64,000 nucleotides of DNA from JACDAN01 sp963801855 (GTDB taxonomy: Bacteria > Actinomycetota > Thermoleophilia > Gaiellales > Gaiellaceae). Each line of letters begins with the position of its first letter. Within the stretch, counting starts at the first letter, position 1. The notes below the pieces were generated by a model that had not been told where the DNA came from, searched no databases, and worked only from the letters and a program-made list of their open reading frames with translations. The stretch spans positions 124,001 through 188,000 of the forward strand of contig CAWDGK010000002.1 of the NCBI GenBank assembly GCA_963801855.1. Reading direction: 5' to 3'. This document shows, piece after piece, positions 8,113 to 15,674 of this stretch. The translations under genes were made by a program, and so were the position numbers.

Positions 8113-8141
8113 CGGCGCGCTTCGGCGCGCCGTTTCTATTT
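8113..8141 (+). terminator. intrinsic terminator, UUCG tetraloop
   Basis: CGGCGCGC-TTCG-GCGCGCCG (8113-8132) is followed at once by TTTCTATTT. The tail lies only on the right side, so it stops rightward transcription; it cannot serve the convergent minus-strand protease gene, whose stop is at 8136. Confidence 0.75.
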
Positions 8142-8987
8142 GCGCTTCGGCCGTGGCACCTCGCGGCCGGGCGGCAACCCTGGCGGCGCCGGACGGCCGG
8201 GAAAGTAGTCCACGGCCGAGTGGCGGCCCCGCGGCTGCGGATAGAGGGCGAGCAGCTCGCGCTCCTCCGCCGGCACGCCGATCGTCACCGGGAGGCCGAG
8301 CGGCTCGAGCTCGTTCGGCAGAAGCGGGTGGTCGTGGGTCCAGAGGCCGCCGGAGAGGATCCGCGCGGCGTCGCGGGCCTTCGCCGGCTCCATGTGCTGC
8401 TCCAGCAGCTTCGCGGCGAACGTCTCCACCTGGTACATCGCCTTCCGGCCGATGTCGGCGAGCAGCAGGGTCTCGTCGGAGTGCGGACCCGGCCGCTCGG
8501 CGACCGAGACGAGCGAAGCGGCGGGATACTGGGCGATCTGCGGGTCGATCGGGCCGAGCGCCGCGTGGCTGTCGACGATGATCTCGTCGGCGGCGAGCGC
8601 GATCAGCGTCCCGCCGCTCATCGCGTAGTGCGGGACGACTGCGGTCACCTTTCCGTCGTGGTCGAGCAGGGCTGCGGCGATCTGCCTGGCCGCGAGCACG
8701 AGGCCCCCGGGTGTATGGAGCACGATCTCGATCGGGCGGCCGGACGGCGTCTCCCGGATCGCGCGCAGCACGCTCTCCGAGTCGTCGATGTCGATGTGCC
8801 GCATCAGCGGGACGCCGAGTAGCGAGATCGTCTCCTGCCGGTGGATCAGGGTGATGACGGTCGCGTCGCGCTGCCGCGAGAGGCGCTCGAGCGCGCGGCG
8901 CCGGCGGCCGGCGACCATCCGCCGCTGGAGGAGTGGTTGCAGCGCGATGAGGATCAGCGCGGCGACGAGGAGGATCGTCCAGTCCAT
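8136..8987 (-). CDS. membrane-anchored Clp-fold serine protease (SDH proteinase family)
   Basis: A 283-residue protein with one N-terminal membrane helix (about 3-20) and a ClpP/crotonase-fold domain. Visible are VLHTPGGLVLAARQIA (residues 90-104), YAMSGGTLIALAADEI with the candidate nucleophile Ser124, and HAALGPIDPQ just after. These are the marks of the SDH/DUF114 group of membrane-bound serine proteases related to signal-peptide peptidase SppA. It likely cleaves membrane or periplasmic substrates, which are unknown. Its ATG shares one base with the stop of the upstream SDR gene (TGATG), so the two are translated together. The C-terminal 40 residues are Pro/Arg-rich. Confidence 0.82.
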   Translation of the reverse strand: MDWTILLVAALILIALQPLLQRRMVAGRRRRALERLSRQRDATVITLIHRQETISLLGVPLMRHIDIDDSESVLRAIRETPSGRPIEIVLHTPGGLVLAARQIAAALLDHDGKVTAVVPHYAMSGGTLIALAADEIIVDSHAALGPIDPQIAQYPAASLVSVAERPGPHSDETLLLADIGRKAMYQVETFAAKLLEQHMEPAKARDAARILSGGLWTHDHPLLPNELEPLGLPVTIGVPAEERELLALYPQPRGRHSAVDYFPGRPAPPGLPPGREVPRPKRK

Positions 8988-9739
8988 CAGTGGATCGTTC
9001 TCCCCTCCATGCCGCCCGCAACCACGACGACCTGACCCGTGACGTGCCCCGAGAGCTCGTCGGAGGTGAGGACGACGATCTGACGTGCGACATCCTCCGG
9101 CGTCGCGACCTTGCGGAGGGCCATCGTTCGGGTGACGCCGTCGACGGTCGCCGGGTCGTCGATCTCCTCCCGGGCCATCGGCGTCTTCGTCCAGCCGGGG
9201 CACACGCAGTTGACGCGCGCGAGCGGCGCGATCCGGACGATCTCGTTCTTCAGGCTGAGCGTGAGCCCGTACGCGATGGCGGCCTTCGCCGCTGCGTAGT
9301 CGGCGTGCCCTGCCTCCCCGAAGACGCCGGCCGTCGAGGCGACGAGCACCAGGCTTCCATGCCCGGTGCGCTCGACCGACCGCAGAAAGCCACGCGCCGT
9401 CAGGAAGGTCGCGGTCAGGTTGAGCCGGAGTGTCTCCTCCCAGCGCTCGAGCGAGAGCTTCCAAACGGGCTCGTCCGGTCTCGGCCACACGCCGGCGACT
9501 GCCGCGCAAGCGTGGAGTACTCCTGCCTCCTCGAAGAGCCGGTCGACCTCGCTCTCGACCGTCAGGTCAGCCTGGACGACCTGTGCGGCGCCGAGAGCCT
9601 CGGCGCCTTCGCGATTCCGGTGGTAATGGGCGACCACATCGGCGCCCTCGGCGAGGTACTCGCGGACACAAACCGATCCGATCCCGCCCGACGCGCCGGT
9701 GACGAGAATCCGTTTGCCGCGCAAACCTGTTTCCATCAT
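8987..9739 (-). CDS. short-chain dehydrogenase/reductase (SDR)
   Basis: A 250-residue classical SDR. The NAD(P)-binding glycine motif is TGASGGIG (14-21), the catalytic triad is Ser135, Tyr148 and Lys152 (VLVASTAG, DYAAAKAA), and the protein ends in the usual GQVVVVAGGM. It should interconvert an alcohol and a ketone with NAD(P)H in the cytoplasm. The structural NNAG motif is replaced by AAVAG. Substrate is unknown; FabG-like reductases are the closest general type. It is divergent from the D-aminopeptidase gene, starts 14 bases apart, and is coupled to the downstream Clp-fold protease. Confidence 0.88.
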   Translation of the reverse strand: MMETGLRGKRILVTGASGGIGSVCVREYLAEGADVVAHYHRNREGAEALGAAQVVQADLTVESEVDRLFEEAGVLHACAAVAGVWPRPDEPVWKLSLERWEETLRLNLTATFLTARGFLRSVERTGHGSLVLVASTAGVFGEAGHADYAAAKAAIAYGLTLSLKNEIVRIAPLARVNCVCPGWTKTPMAREEIDDPATVDGVTRTMALRKVATPEDVARQIVVLTSDELSGHVTGQVVVVAGGMEGRTIH

Positions 9740-9753
9740 GGAAACCTACTGTC

Positions 9754-10578
9754 ATGCGTGTTCACATCATCAGCGACATGGAAGGCGTCGCCGGCATCGT
9801 CCGCCCCGAGCAGACGCTCGGCGGACACGACATGTACGACGAAGGCCGCAAGCTCTACACGGAGGAGATCAACGCCGCCGTGCGGGGCGCGAAAGCCGCC
9901 GGCGCCAAGGAGATCGTGGTCATGGATCACCACGGCGCGGGCCAGGGCTGGAGCTTCAACTCGCTCGTTCCGGACATGCTCGACCCTGCGTGCGAGTTCG
10001 TCGTCCAGTCGACCTGGACGCAGTACACCGAGTTCCTGGAGGAAGGCTGCGACGCCTGCCTACTCGTCGGGATGCATGCGATGGCCGGCACTCCCGACGG
10101 CGTGCTCAATCACACGGTCTCGGGCCGCGAGTGGTTCAACCTTCGCTTCAACGGCGTGCTCGTCGGTGAGGCTGCGATCAACGCCGCCATGTGCGCGAAC
10201 TGGGATTGCCCCGTCCTGCTCGTGACCGGCGACGAGGCCGCCTGCCGCGAGGCGAAAGACCTCTTGGGCGAGGGCCTGACGACGGTCGCCGTCAAGAAGG
10301 GCATCGGCGCCAGGGCTGCACGGAACCTGACGCCGATTCTCGCGAGGGAGCTGATCGAGGAGGGCGCCCGGAACTCGCTGAAGGACCTGACCGCCGTGAA
10401 GGCGTACGACCCCGGCCGCCCGGCCGAGATCGAAGTCGACTTCATGCACACCGGCGAAATCGAGAAATACCGTGGCCGGACGGGGATCGAGGTCACCGGA
10501 ACCCGCTCGATCGTCGCGCGGGCGGATACCTGGTGGGAAGCCTGGCGCAACCTCTTTTTGGAGCCGTCACTACCGTAG
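9754..10578 (+). CDS. M55 D-aminopeptidase (DppA family)
   Basis: A 274-residue cytoplasmic zinc peptidase. DppA-type metal ligands are in place: Asp8 and Glu10 in ISDMEGVAG, His60 in VMDHHGAG, His108 in VGMHAMAG and a Glu near 139 in LVGEAAIN; the conserved NHT lies at 119-121. Family members remove N-terminal D-residues from short peptides and are linked to D-amino-acid or peptidoglycan-peptide recycling. Length fits the family. It is the first gene of a rightward run: the next gene, an ECF sigma factor, starts nine bases after its stop. Confidence 0.88.
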   Translation: MRVHIISDMEGVAGIVRPEQTLGGHDMYDEGRKLYTEEINAAVRGAKAAGAKEIVVMDHHGAGQGWSFNSLVPDMLDPACEFVVQSTWTQYTEFLEEGCDACLLVGMHAMAGTPDGVLNHTVSGREWFNLRFNGVLVGEAAINAAMCANWDCPVLLVTGDEAACREAKDLLGEGLTTVAVKKGIGARAARNLTPILARELIEEGARNSLKDLTAVKAYDPGRPAEIEVDFMHTGEIEKYRGRTGIEVTGTRSIVARADTWWEAWRNLFLEPSLP

Positions 10579-10587
10579 AGCCGGGCG

Positions 10588-11178
10588 ATGCTTCAAGCTG
10601 TGTCCATGGACGCCGTTCACGCCATGGGCATGCGGCCCGAGCAGACGGATGCTCAGATCGTCGCGCGCTGCCGTTCGGGCGACCAGGATGCCTGGAATGA
10701 GCTCGTCGAGCGGTTCTCCCGCTACGTCTATGCGATCGCCGTTCAGGCCTTCAAGCTGCCCGAGCACGACGCGGAGGACGTCTTCCAGGAGGTCTTCGCC
10801 CGCGCGTACCAGCATCTGCACAAGCTCCGCGACGACGAGGCGATCCGCCCATGGCTCGCCCAGCTCACCCGCCGGCTCTGCATCGATCGCATTCGCGCCC
10901 GCTCGACGGAGCAGCTCGAGGACGAGGTCGAGATCCTCGACGCCGACGACACGCTCGGGCGGCTGGACGAGTCGATGGCCGTCCACGAGGCGCTTGCGAC
11001 CCTGCCCGAGAACTGCCAGGAGATCCTCGACCGCTTCTTCGCGCGGGACGAGAGCTACCGGACGATCGGCGACGCCCTCGACCTCCCGTCCGGGACGATC
11101 GCCAGCCGGATCTCGCGCTGCCTGACGAAGCTCAGGACGGAGATGGAGGGAAGAAACCTCGGCGCTCCCGCGTCATGA
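10588..11178 (+). CDS. ECF-type RNA polymerase sigma factor
   Basis: A 196-residue sigma-70 family protein. Region 2 reads WNELVERFSRYVYAIAVQAF, then AEDVFQEVFARAYQHLHKLR and PWLAQLTRRLCIDRIRA; region 4 reads LPENCQEILDRFFARDESY, then PSGTIASRISRCLTKLR. Several ATGs lie near the N-terminus (10588, 10606, 10624), none with a strong ribosome binding site, so the exact start is open. It is followed after 12 bases by a small protein, then a cyclodeaminase-like enzyme, a subtilase and a GAF protein on the same strand. No anti-sigma factor with a membrane helix is encoded, so control of this sigma is unclear. Confidence 0.88.
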   Translation: MLQAVSMDAVHAMGMRPEQTDAQIVARCRSGDQDAWNELVERFSRYVYAIAVQAFKLPEHDAEDVFQEVFARAYQHLHKLRDDEAIRPWLAQLTRRLCIDRIRARSTEQLEDEVEILDADDTLGRLDESMAVHEALATLPENCQEILDRFFARDESYRTIGDALDLPSGTIASRISRCLTKLRTEMEGRNLGAPAS

Positions 11179-11190
11179 AGTGAAATCGCC

Positions 11191-11439
11191 ATGACTTACA
11201 ACGAAGAGCAACTTGGAGAGATCTTGAGCGCACTCCCACCCGCACCGGAAGCCTGGGTGAAGGCCGCGCAGCAGCTCCCGCGGCTGCACGAGGGACTGGC
11301 CCAGATCGTCGAGCGTGCCGACGCGGACGAGGACTATCGCCGCAAGGTGATCGAGAATCCCGAGGCTGCACTCGAGGAAGCCGACGTCGTCGCGCACGCC
11401 GACGCTGTCGAGATCCTTCGGCGCCGCCTCGACAAGTAG
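11191..11439 (+). CDS. 82-residue protein with leader-peptide-like C-terminal half
   Basis: An acidic, mostly helical protein without Cys, signal peptide or membrane helix. The first half has LGEILSALPPAPEAWVKAAQ; the second has DEDYRRKVIENPEAALEEAD. That second block resembles the YRxxLxxDPxAAL signature of nitrile-hydratase-like (NHLP) leaders of ribosomal peptides. I do not recognise the family as such. It sits between an ECF sigma gene and a cyclodeaminase-like gene, 24 bases before the latter, with an intracellular subtilase two genes on. It could be a sigma-binding inhibitor, a protease substrate or a peptide precursor; all are inference. Confidence 0.7.
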   Translation: MTYNEEQLGEILSALPPAPEAWVKAAQQLPRLHEGLAQIVERADADEDYRRKVIENPEAALEEADVVAHADAVEILRRRLDK

Positions 11440-11463
11440 CGGCCGGCAGAAGAGAATCGGCCC

Positions 11464-12057
11464 GTGACTTCGGGGGATTTCCTGGATCTCCGGGTCCGCG
11501 ATCTCTTGGACATTCTCGCGTCCGAGGATCCGACGCCGGCCGGCGGCTCCGCGGCCGCCCTCGCGATCGCGATGTCCGCTGCGCTGTCCGCGATGGTCGC
11601 CCGGGCTTCGACCGACTGGGCGCAGGCCGAGGCGGTCGTCGCGCAGGCCGAGCGGCTCCGTAAGCGCACGGCTCCGCTCGCACAGCGAGATGCCGAGGCC
11701 TATGAGGAGGCGCTCGTCTCGATGCGCCTGCCTGAACGCGTGGAGCCGGCGGTCCGAGATGCAGCGGTCGGCGCAGCGATGGAACGGGCGGCGGAGGTTC
11801 CCCTCTTGATCGTCGAGGCCGGTGCCGACGCGGCTTCCCTCGCGGAGCTCGTCGCTGACCGGGGGGCGCAGGATCGCCGTGGAGACGCCGTTGCCGCCGC
11901 GCTGCTCGCCGAGGCCGGGGCCCGTGCGGCGGCGACGCTCGTCGCCGTGAACCTGACGATGAAGCCGGACGACGACCGGGTCGCGCAGGCGAAGGAGCTC
12001 GCCCGTGTGGCGTCGGAGGCCGCAGCCCGAGCCGTCAGGTCGATCGAGTCTCAATAA
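11464..12057 (+). CDS. cyclodeaminase/cyclohydrolase family protein (FTCD-C like)
   Basis: A 197-residue all-helical protein of the formimidoyl-THF cyclodeaminase/methenyl-THF cyclohydrolase family. The family mark is the early PTPAGGSAAALAIAMSAAL (23-41), where a glycine-rich turn binds the folate, followed by helices with MVARAS and LRKRTAPLAQRDAEAYE. Related proteins convert formimino-THF to methenyl-THF in histidine or glycine breakdown. No histidine-degradation gene is nearby; instead it lies inside the sigma/subtilase/GAF run, nine bases before the subtilase gene, so its true substrate here is open. The GTG start places the family motif near the N-terminus as usual. Confidence 0.78.
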   Translation: MTSGDFLDLRVRDLLDILASEDPTPAGGSAAALAIAMSAALSAMVARASTDWAQAEAVVAQAERLRKRTAPLAQRDAEAYEEALVSMRLPERVEPAVRDAAVGAAMERAAEVPLLIVEAGADAASLAELVADRGAQDRRGDAVAAALLAEAGARAAATLVAVNLTMKPDDDRVAQAKELARVASEAAARAVRSIESQ

Positions 12058-12066
12058 CATCGAAGG

Positions 12067-12900
12067 ATGGCCGAGCCCGCATCCGAGCGCCTGCTGCCTG
12101 CTTGGAGCCTTCCTGCCGGCACCGCCGAATCCGTCGCTCTGCCGACGCAGTGGCCCGGCCGAGTCACACGGGAGTGGGCCTGGGGCGGCTCCACGGGAAA
12201 GGGCATCCGCGTCTGCATCCTCGACAGCGGCATCGAGCGCGACCATCCGCTGGTCGGAGACCTCTCGGGCTCCGTGGCAGTCGAGGTCGGGCCGGATGAC
12301 GAGATCTCCGTGGTGGAAGACGCGGAAGGCGACCTGTGCGGGCACGGTACGGCCTGCGCCGGGATCGTCCGTTCGCTGGCGCCGGACTGCGAGCTCTTCA
12401 GCGTCAGAGTTCTCGGCGCAGGGTTCACGGGCAGCGGACAGGCGCTCCTCGGTGGCCTTCGCTGGGCGGTCGAGCAGGGCTTCCAGGTCATCAACATGAG
12501 CCTCTCGACGACCAAGAGCCAGTTTGCGGGACTGCTTCACGAGGTCGCCGACCGGGCCTACTTCCGCCGAACGGTGCTGGTCGCCTCGGCGCACAACATG
12601 CCGGTCGAGAGCTACCCCTGGCGCTTCTCCTCGGTCATCTCGGTCGGAAGCCACGAGGAGCAGGAGGCCGACACCTTCTATTACAACCCGAGCCCGCCCG
12701 TCGAGTTCTTCGCGCGCGGCGTGGACGTGGAGGTTGCCTGGCTCGGCCGCACCCAGGCCCGGTCGACCGGCAACAGCTTTGCGACGCCGCACATGAGTGG
12801 CATCTGCGCGCTCATCCTCGGGAAGCACCCTGATCTCACGCCGTTCCAGCTCAAGAGCGCTCTGTACCTCACGGCGTCGAACGTAGAGGGCGGCAAGTGA
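12067..12900 (+). CDS. intracellular subtilisin-like serine protease (S8)
   Basis: A 277-residue S8 peptidase with the full triad: Asp53 in VCILDSGIE, His93 in CGHGTACAG and Ser237 in TGNSFATPH. No signal peptide, prodomain or membrane helix is present, so it should work inside the cell. This is short for the family and keeps only the catalytic core; the oxyanion Asn region reads VASAHNMP instead of the usual AAGN. The stop overlaps the start of the GAF gene by four bases. Small intracellular subtilases often process specific peptides or proteins; the 82-residue neighbour is a possible substrate, by position only. Confidence 0.9.
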   Translation: MAEPASERLLPAWSLPAGTAESVALPTQWPGRVTREWAWGGSTGKGIRVCILDSGIERDHPLVGDLSGSVAVEVGPDDEISVVEDAEGDLCGHGTACAGIVRSLAPDCELFSVRVLGAGFTGSGQALLGGLRWAVEQGFQVINMSLSTTKSQFAGLLHEVADRAYFRRTVLVASAHNMPVESYPWRFSSVISVGSHEEQEADTFYYNPSPPVEFFARGVDVEVAWLGRTQARSTGNSFATPHMSGICALILGKHPDLTPFQLKSALYLTASNVEGGK

Positions 12901-13541
12901 GCGCCGACGGCCTGCGCGCCGCGGTCGCGGCAGGTGTGCTCGCGTCGGAGGCGGCCCACCGGGCGCTCCTCCAGGCCACCGTGGAGGTTGCGCGCGGAAT
13001 CTTCTCGGCGAAGGCCTCGACGATCTTCCTCTACGACCCCGAAACGGACGAGCTCGTGTTCGAGGCCGTGGCCGGGGAAGGTGCGGAGGCGCTCCTCGGC
13101 GACCGGATCCCGTCCAGCACCGGCATCGCGGGATGGACGCTCGTCACAAGGCAGCCACTCGTCCTCGAGGACGTCACGCAGGACCCCCGCTGGGGCGGCC
13201 GCGAGATCGCCGAGCGGACGGGCTACGTGCCGAAGGGCCTGATGTCCGTGCCGCTCCTCCACGAGGAGGAGCCTCTCGGCGTGCTCCAGGTGCTCGACCG
13301 ACCGCGGGAAGCCCGGTTCTCACTCCACGAGATGGACCTGCTCGGCCTCTTCGGAAACCAGGCCGCGATCGCGCTCGACCTCCTGCGCAAGGCACGCCTG
13401 GCCAGGGCCGTGCTCGACGACTCGGGGACGGACGCTGCGCTCCTCGCGCGAGTCGCCGAGAGCCTGGAGGGGCTCGAGGGGAAGCGCCGTGCCGCAGGAG
13501 TCGAGCTCCTGCGCTCGCTGGAAGCCCTCTTCAAAGACTGA
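12897..13541 (+). CDS. GAF-domain protein
   Basis: A 214-residue cytoplasmic protein made of one GAF domain (about 20-170): KASTIFLYDPETDELVFEAV, GIAGWTLVTRQPLVLEDV, GLMSVPLLHEEEPLGVLQV and FGNQAAIALDLL. The C-terminal 45 residues are helical and may dimerise. No HD, GGDEF, kinase or phosphatase domain is attached, so it is a sensor or scaffold without an obvious output. The start overlaps the subtilase stop (GTGA), which argues for coupled expression and perhaps direct regulation of the protease. A strong hairpin directly follows. Confidence 0.85.
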   Translation: MSADGLRAAVAAGVLASEAAHRALLQATVEVARGIFSAKASTIFLYDPETDELVFEAVAGEGAEALLGDRIPSSTGIAGWTLVTRQPLVLEDVTQDPRWGGREIAERTGYVPKGLMSVPLLHEEEPLGVLQVLDRPREARFSLHEMDLLGLFGNQAAIALDLLRKARLARAVLDDSGTDAALLARVAESLEGLEGKRRAAGVELLRSLEALFKD

Positions 13542-13565
13542 AGCCGGGGCGTCGCGCCCCGGCTT
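13541..13565. terminator. 11-bp hairpin at end of the sigma/subtilase/GAF run
   Basis: AAGCCGGGGCG-TCG-CGCCCCGGCTT is a perfect stem with a three-base loop, starting at the last base of the GAF stop codon. No T-tract follows, so it may act as a weak or factor-dependent terminator or protect the 3' end. Confidence 0.55.
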
Positions 13566-13588
13566 CGATGCCAAACGTTCGTGCCCGG

Positions 13589-13795
13589 TCAGTCGACGGG
13601 GCGCGGCTCCATCTTTCCGCCGAGCTGATGACCCTCGACGTCCGGAGGCTCGTTTGTGGCGTCGCGCTGATCCATCGCGTCGACCGGGGAGTCCATCGCG
13701 TCCATCGCGTGACCCTCGACATCCGGCTCGTCGCGCGCGTCGCGCTGATCCATCGCGTCCCGCTGATCCATCGCGTCTCGCTGTTCGTCCGACAC
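13589..13795 (-). CDS. 68-residue Asp/Met-rich repeat protein
   Basis: A very hydrophilic small protein built from repeats: MDQRDA or MDQRDAR four times with related DAMDAMDSPVDAMDQ, and PDVEGH twice (DEPDVEGHAMDA and EPPDVEGHQLGG). GTG at 13795 is preceded by AGAGGAG at proper distance, good support for a real gene despite its low complexity. The underlying DNA repeats a GATCCATCGCGTC-like unit. No signal peptide, Cys or membrane helix. I do not recognise a function. It lies opposite the flanking genes, between the GAF gene and the MFS gene. Confidence 0.65.
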   Translation of the reverse strand: MSDEQRDAMDQRDAMDQRDARDEPDVEGHAMDAMDSPVDAMDQRDATNEPPDVEGHQLGGKMEPRPVD

Positions 13796-13904
13796 TTGTA
13801 GCTCCTCTCGCTCGTCGACCTTTCCGACCCACTAGACGCGGGTCGACGCTCGAATCTTCCCCGTTGGCCTCGAAAAACACAATCTCCCGTGGGATGCTCC
13901 TCGG

Positions 13905-15563
13905 ATGACGGCCCTGCGGCAACGTCTGGCGGATTCCGCGCGCTCATTCGGACGCGTCTTCCGGAACCCGAACATCCGCAGGATCGAGGGCGCGTGGGCT
14001 GCCTCGATCATCGCCCACTGGGCCTACGGGATCGCGCTCGCCGTCTACGCATACCGCGACGGCGGAGTGGCTGCCGTCGGGTTGATCGGCCTCGTGCGCT
14101 TTCTGCCCTCGGCGATCGCTTCACCGTTTACGGCTGTCCTCGGGGACCGTTTCCGCCGCGAGCGCGTCATCGTGTGCGCGGAGCTGACGCGGGCCGTCCT
14201 GCTCGCAGCCACGACGGTTGTGGTGGTGATGGATGGCCCGGCGATACTCGTCTATCTGCTCGCCGGCCTCGTCGCGATCGCCTACTCGGCGGTGCGCCCG
14301 GCCCAGGCGGCGCTGCTTCCGTCCCTCGCGAAGACCCCGCAGGAGCTGACCGCGGCCAACGTCACCTCGAGCACGATCGAGAGCCTGGGCATCTTCGGCG
14401 GCCCGGCGATCGGAGGGATCCTGCTCGCTGCCACCAGTCCCGAGGTCGTCTTCGGCGCCGCGTCGGGAGCGTTCCTGCTCTCCGCGATCCTCGTCAGCCG
14501 GGTTCGGGTCGAGAAGCAGCCGGAGCCGAGGGAGCGGCGCGGGGGAGTTCTCGCCGAGTTCACCGCCGGGTTCGTCACCCTGGCTCGGGAGAAGGGCTTG
14601 CGCGTTCTCGTCTTCCTGCTCGTCTGCCAGACGTTCGTCGCCGGCGCGCTCAACGTCCTGATCGTGGTCACCGCCCTTCAGTTGCTCGACCTCGGTGAGG
14701 AGGGGGTCGGGTTCCTGAACTCGGCAGTCGGGATCGGCGGCCTGTTCGGCGCGATCCTCGCTGCCGCCCTGATCGGCCGGCGTCTGACCTCGAACTTCCT
14801 GATCGGAATCCTGCTCTGGGGAATTCCGATCTCGCTCATCGGCGTCTTCCCTGAGCCGGCTCCGGCCCTCGTGCTCCTCGCGTTCGTCGGGCTGGGAAAC
14901 ACGCTCGTTGACGTCTCCGCCTTCACGCTGCTCCAGCGGGCCGTGCCCGACGAGGTGCTGGCCCGGGTGTTCGGAGCCGTCCAGGGGCTCTGGGTCGCGA
15001 CGATCGGGATCGGCGCGATCGCCGCGCCGCTGCTGATCGCCGCCGTCGACATCCGTGGCGCGCTCATCATCACCGGCGCGCTGCTTCCCCTGGTCGCAAT
15101 CCTTCTCAGGCATCGCCTGTCCAGGCTCGACGCGGTTCCGGTCTCAGAGGAGCGGCTGGCACTCTTGCGCGGCATCGACCTGTTCGCGCCTCTCCCGGCT
15201 CCGACGATCGAGAGCCTCGCCGGATCGCTCGTTCCCGTGCAGCTTGGCGCGGGCGAGGAGGTCTTCCGTCAGGGCGACATCGGCGACCGCTACTACATCG
15301 TGGCCAAAGGCGCGGTGGACGTCATCGCCGACGGGCGCGTCGTCGCCGTGACGGGGGAGGGCGGTTACTTCGGCGAGATCGCGCTGCTTCGCGACGTGCC
15401 ACGGACGGCCACCATCCGCGCGAAGTCGGACGTCGAGCTGCTCGCGCTCGACCGCGACGACTTCATCGCCGCCGTGACGGGCCACGCGGCCAGCGCGGAC
15501 GCGGCCGACTCCGTGATCGCCACCCGGCTGGCTTCGCTACGGCCCGGACTGGCTTCCGTCTAG
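13905..15563 (+). CDS. MFS transporter fused to a cyclic-nucleotide-binding domain
   Basis: A 552-residue fusion. Residues 1-410 form a major-facilitator permease with about twelve helices and the loop motif GDRFRRERV between helices 2 and 3. Residues 425-535 form a cNMP-binding domain with the phosphate-binding cassette YFGEIALLRDVPRTATI, complete with the Glu and Arg that hold cyclic nucleotides. The design suggests transport gated by cAMP or cGMP at the cytoplasmic face; the cargo is unknown. The ATG lies four bases into a GGATGACGG context with weak ribosome binding. It stands alone, with a convergent gene remnant behind it. Confidence 0.88.
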   Translation: MTALRQRLADSARSFGRVFRNPNIRRIEGAWAASIIAHWAYGIALAVYAYRDGGVAAVGLIGLVRFLPSAIASPFTAVLGDRFRRERVIVCAELTRAVLLAATTVVVVMDGPAILVYLLAGLVAIAYSAVRPAQAALLPSLAKTPQELTAANVTSSTIESLGIFGGPAIGGILLAATSPEVVFGAASGAFLLSAILVSRVRVEKQPEPRERRGGVLAEFTAGFVTLAREKGLRVLVFLLVCQTFVAGALNVLIVVTALQLLDLGEEGVGFLNSAVGIGGLFGAILAAALIGRRLTSNFLIGILLWGIPISLIGVFPEPAPALVLLAFVGLGNTLVDVSAFTLLQRAVPDEVLARVFGAVQGLWVATIGIGAIAAPLLIAAVDIRGALIITGALLPLVAILLRHRLSRLDAVPVSEERLALLRGIDLFAPLPAPTIESLAGSLVPVQLGAGEEVFRQGDIGDRYYIVAKGAVDVIADGRVVAVTGEGGYFGEIALLRDVPRTATIRAKSDVELLALDRDDFIAAVTGHAASADAADSVIATRLASLRPGLASV

Positions 15564-15674
15564 ATCCTTCGCCAGCTCGATCAAGACGTGGGTCGGCCGG
15601 TACCCCAGGTGCTCGTTGAGGGCGAGCATGTCGGCGTTCGTGGTGTCGTTGGAGGTGAAAAGCGTCCGTCGGGC
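15537..15674 (-). pseudogene. C-terminal remnant of a GNAT acetyltransferase
   Basis: Directly after the VOC gene's TGA, in the same frame, 45 codons read TLFTSNDTTNADMLALNEHLGYRPTHV and end at TAG (15537-15539). The pattern T.N...N..ML.LN..LGYRP is the standard ending of GNAT N-acetyltransferases. No start codon or acetyl-CoA-binding part is present, so this is a leftover of a deleted gene. Its end overlaps the end of the MFS fusion gene. Confidence 0.7.

Larger units (their letters stand above)
7585..8135. other. 551-bp gene-free region rich in hairpins
   Basis: No credible gene. In order it holds about 120 bases without obvious structure, a tandem array of four GGGCCC-bounded 21-mers (7706-7833), four separate inverted repeats (7864-7985), a less repetitive stretch (7986-8112), and an intrinsic terminator pointing right (8113-8141). 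Open frames across it are Gly/Arg/Pro-rich translations of the repeats. No recognised SAM or cobalamin riboswitch core was found on the minus strand, although the next minus-strand gene belongs to the methionine cycle. Confidence 0.7.
7900..8141 (+). ncRNA. candidate structured RNA ending at an intrinsic terminator
   Basis: The terminator at 8113-8141 points right, yet no rightward gene ends nearby: the last one stops at 5798. The simplest reading is a non-coding transcript beginning somewhere in the hairpin region and stopping here. Several stems precede the terminator, including TCGGCGG/CTGCCGA around 8029-8048. I could not match it to RNase P, tmRNA, SRP or 6S RNA signatures. Boundaries are a guess. 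Confidence 0.3.
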
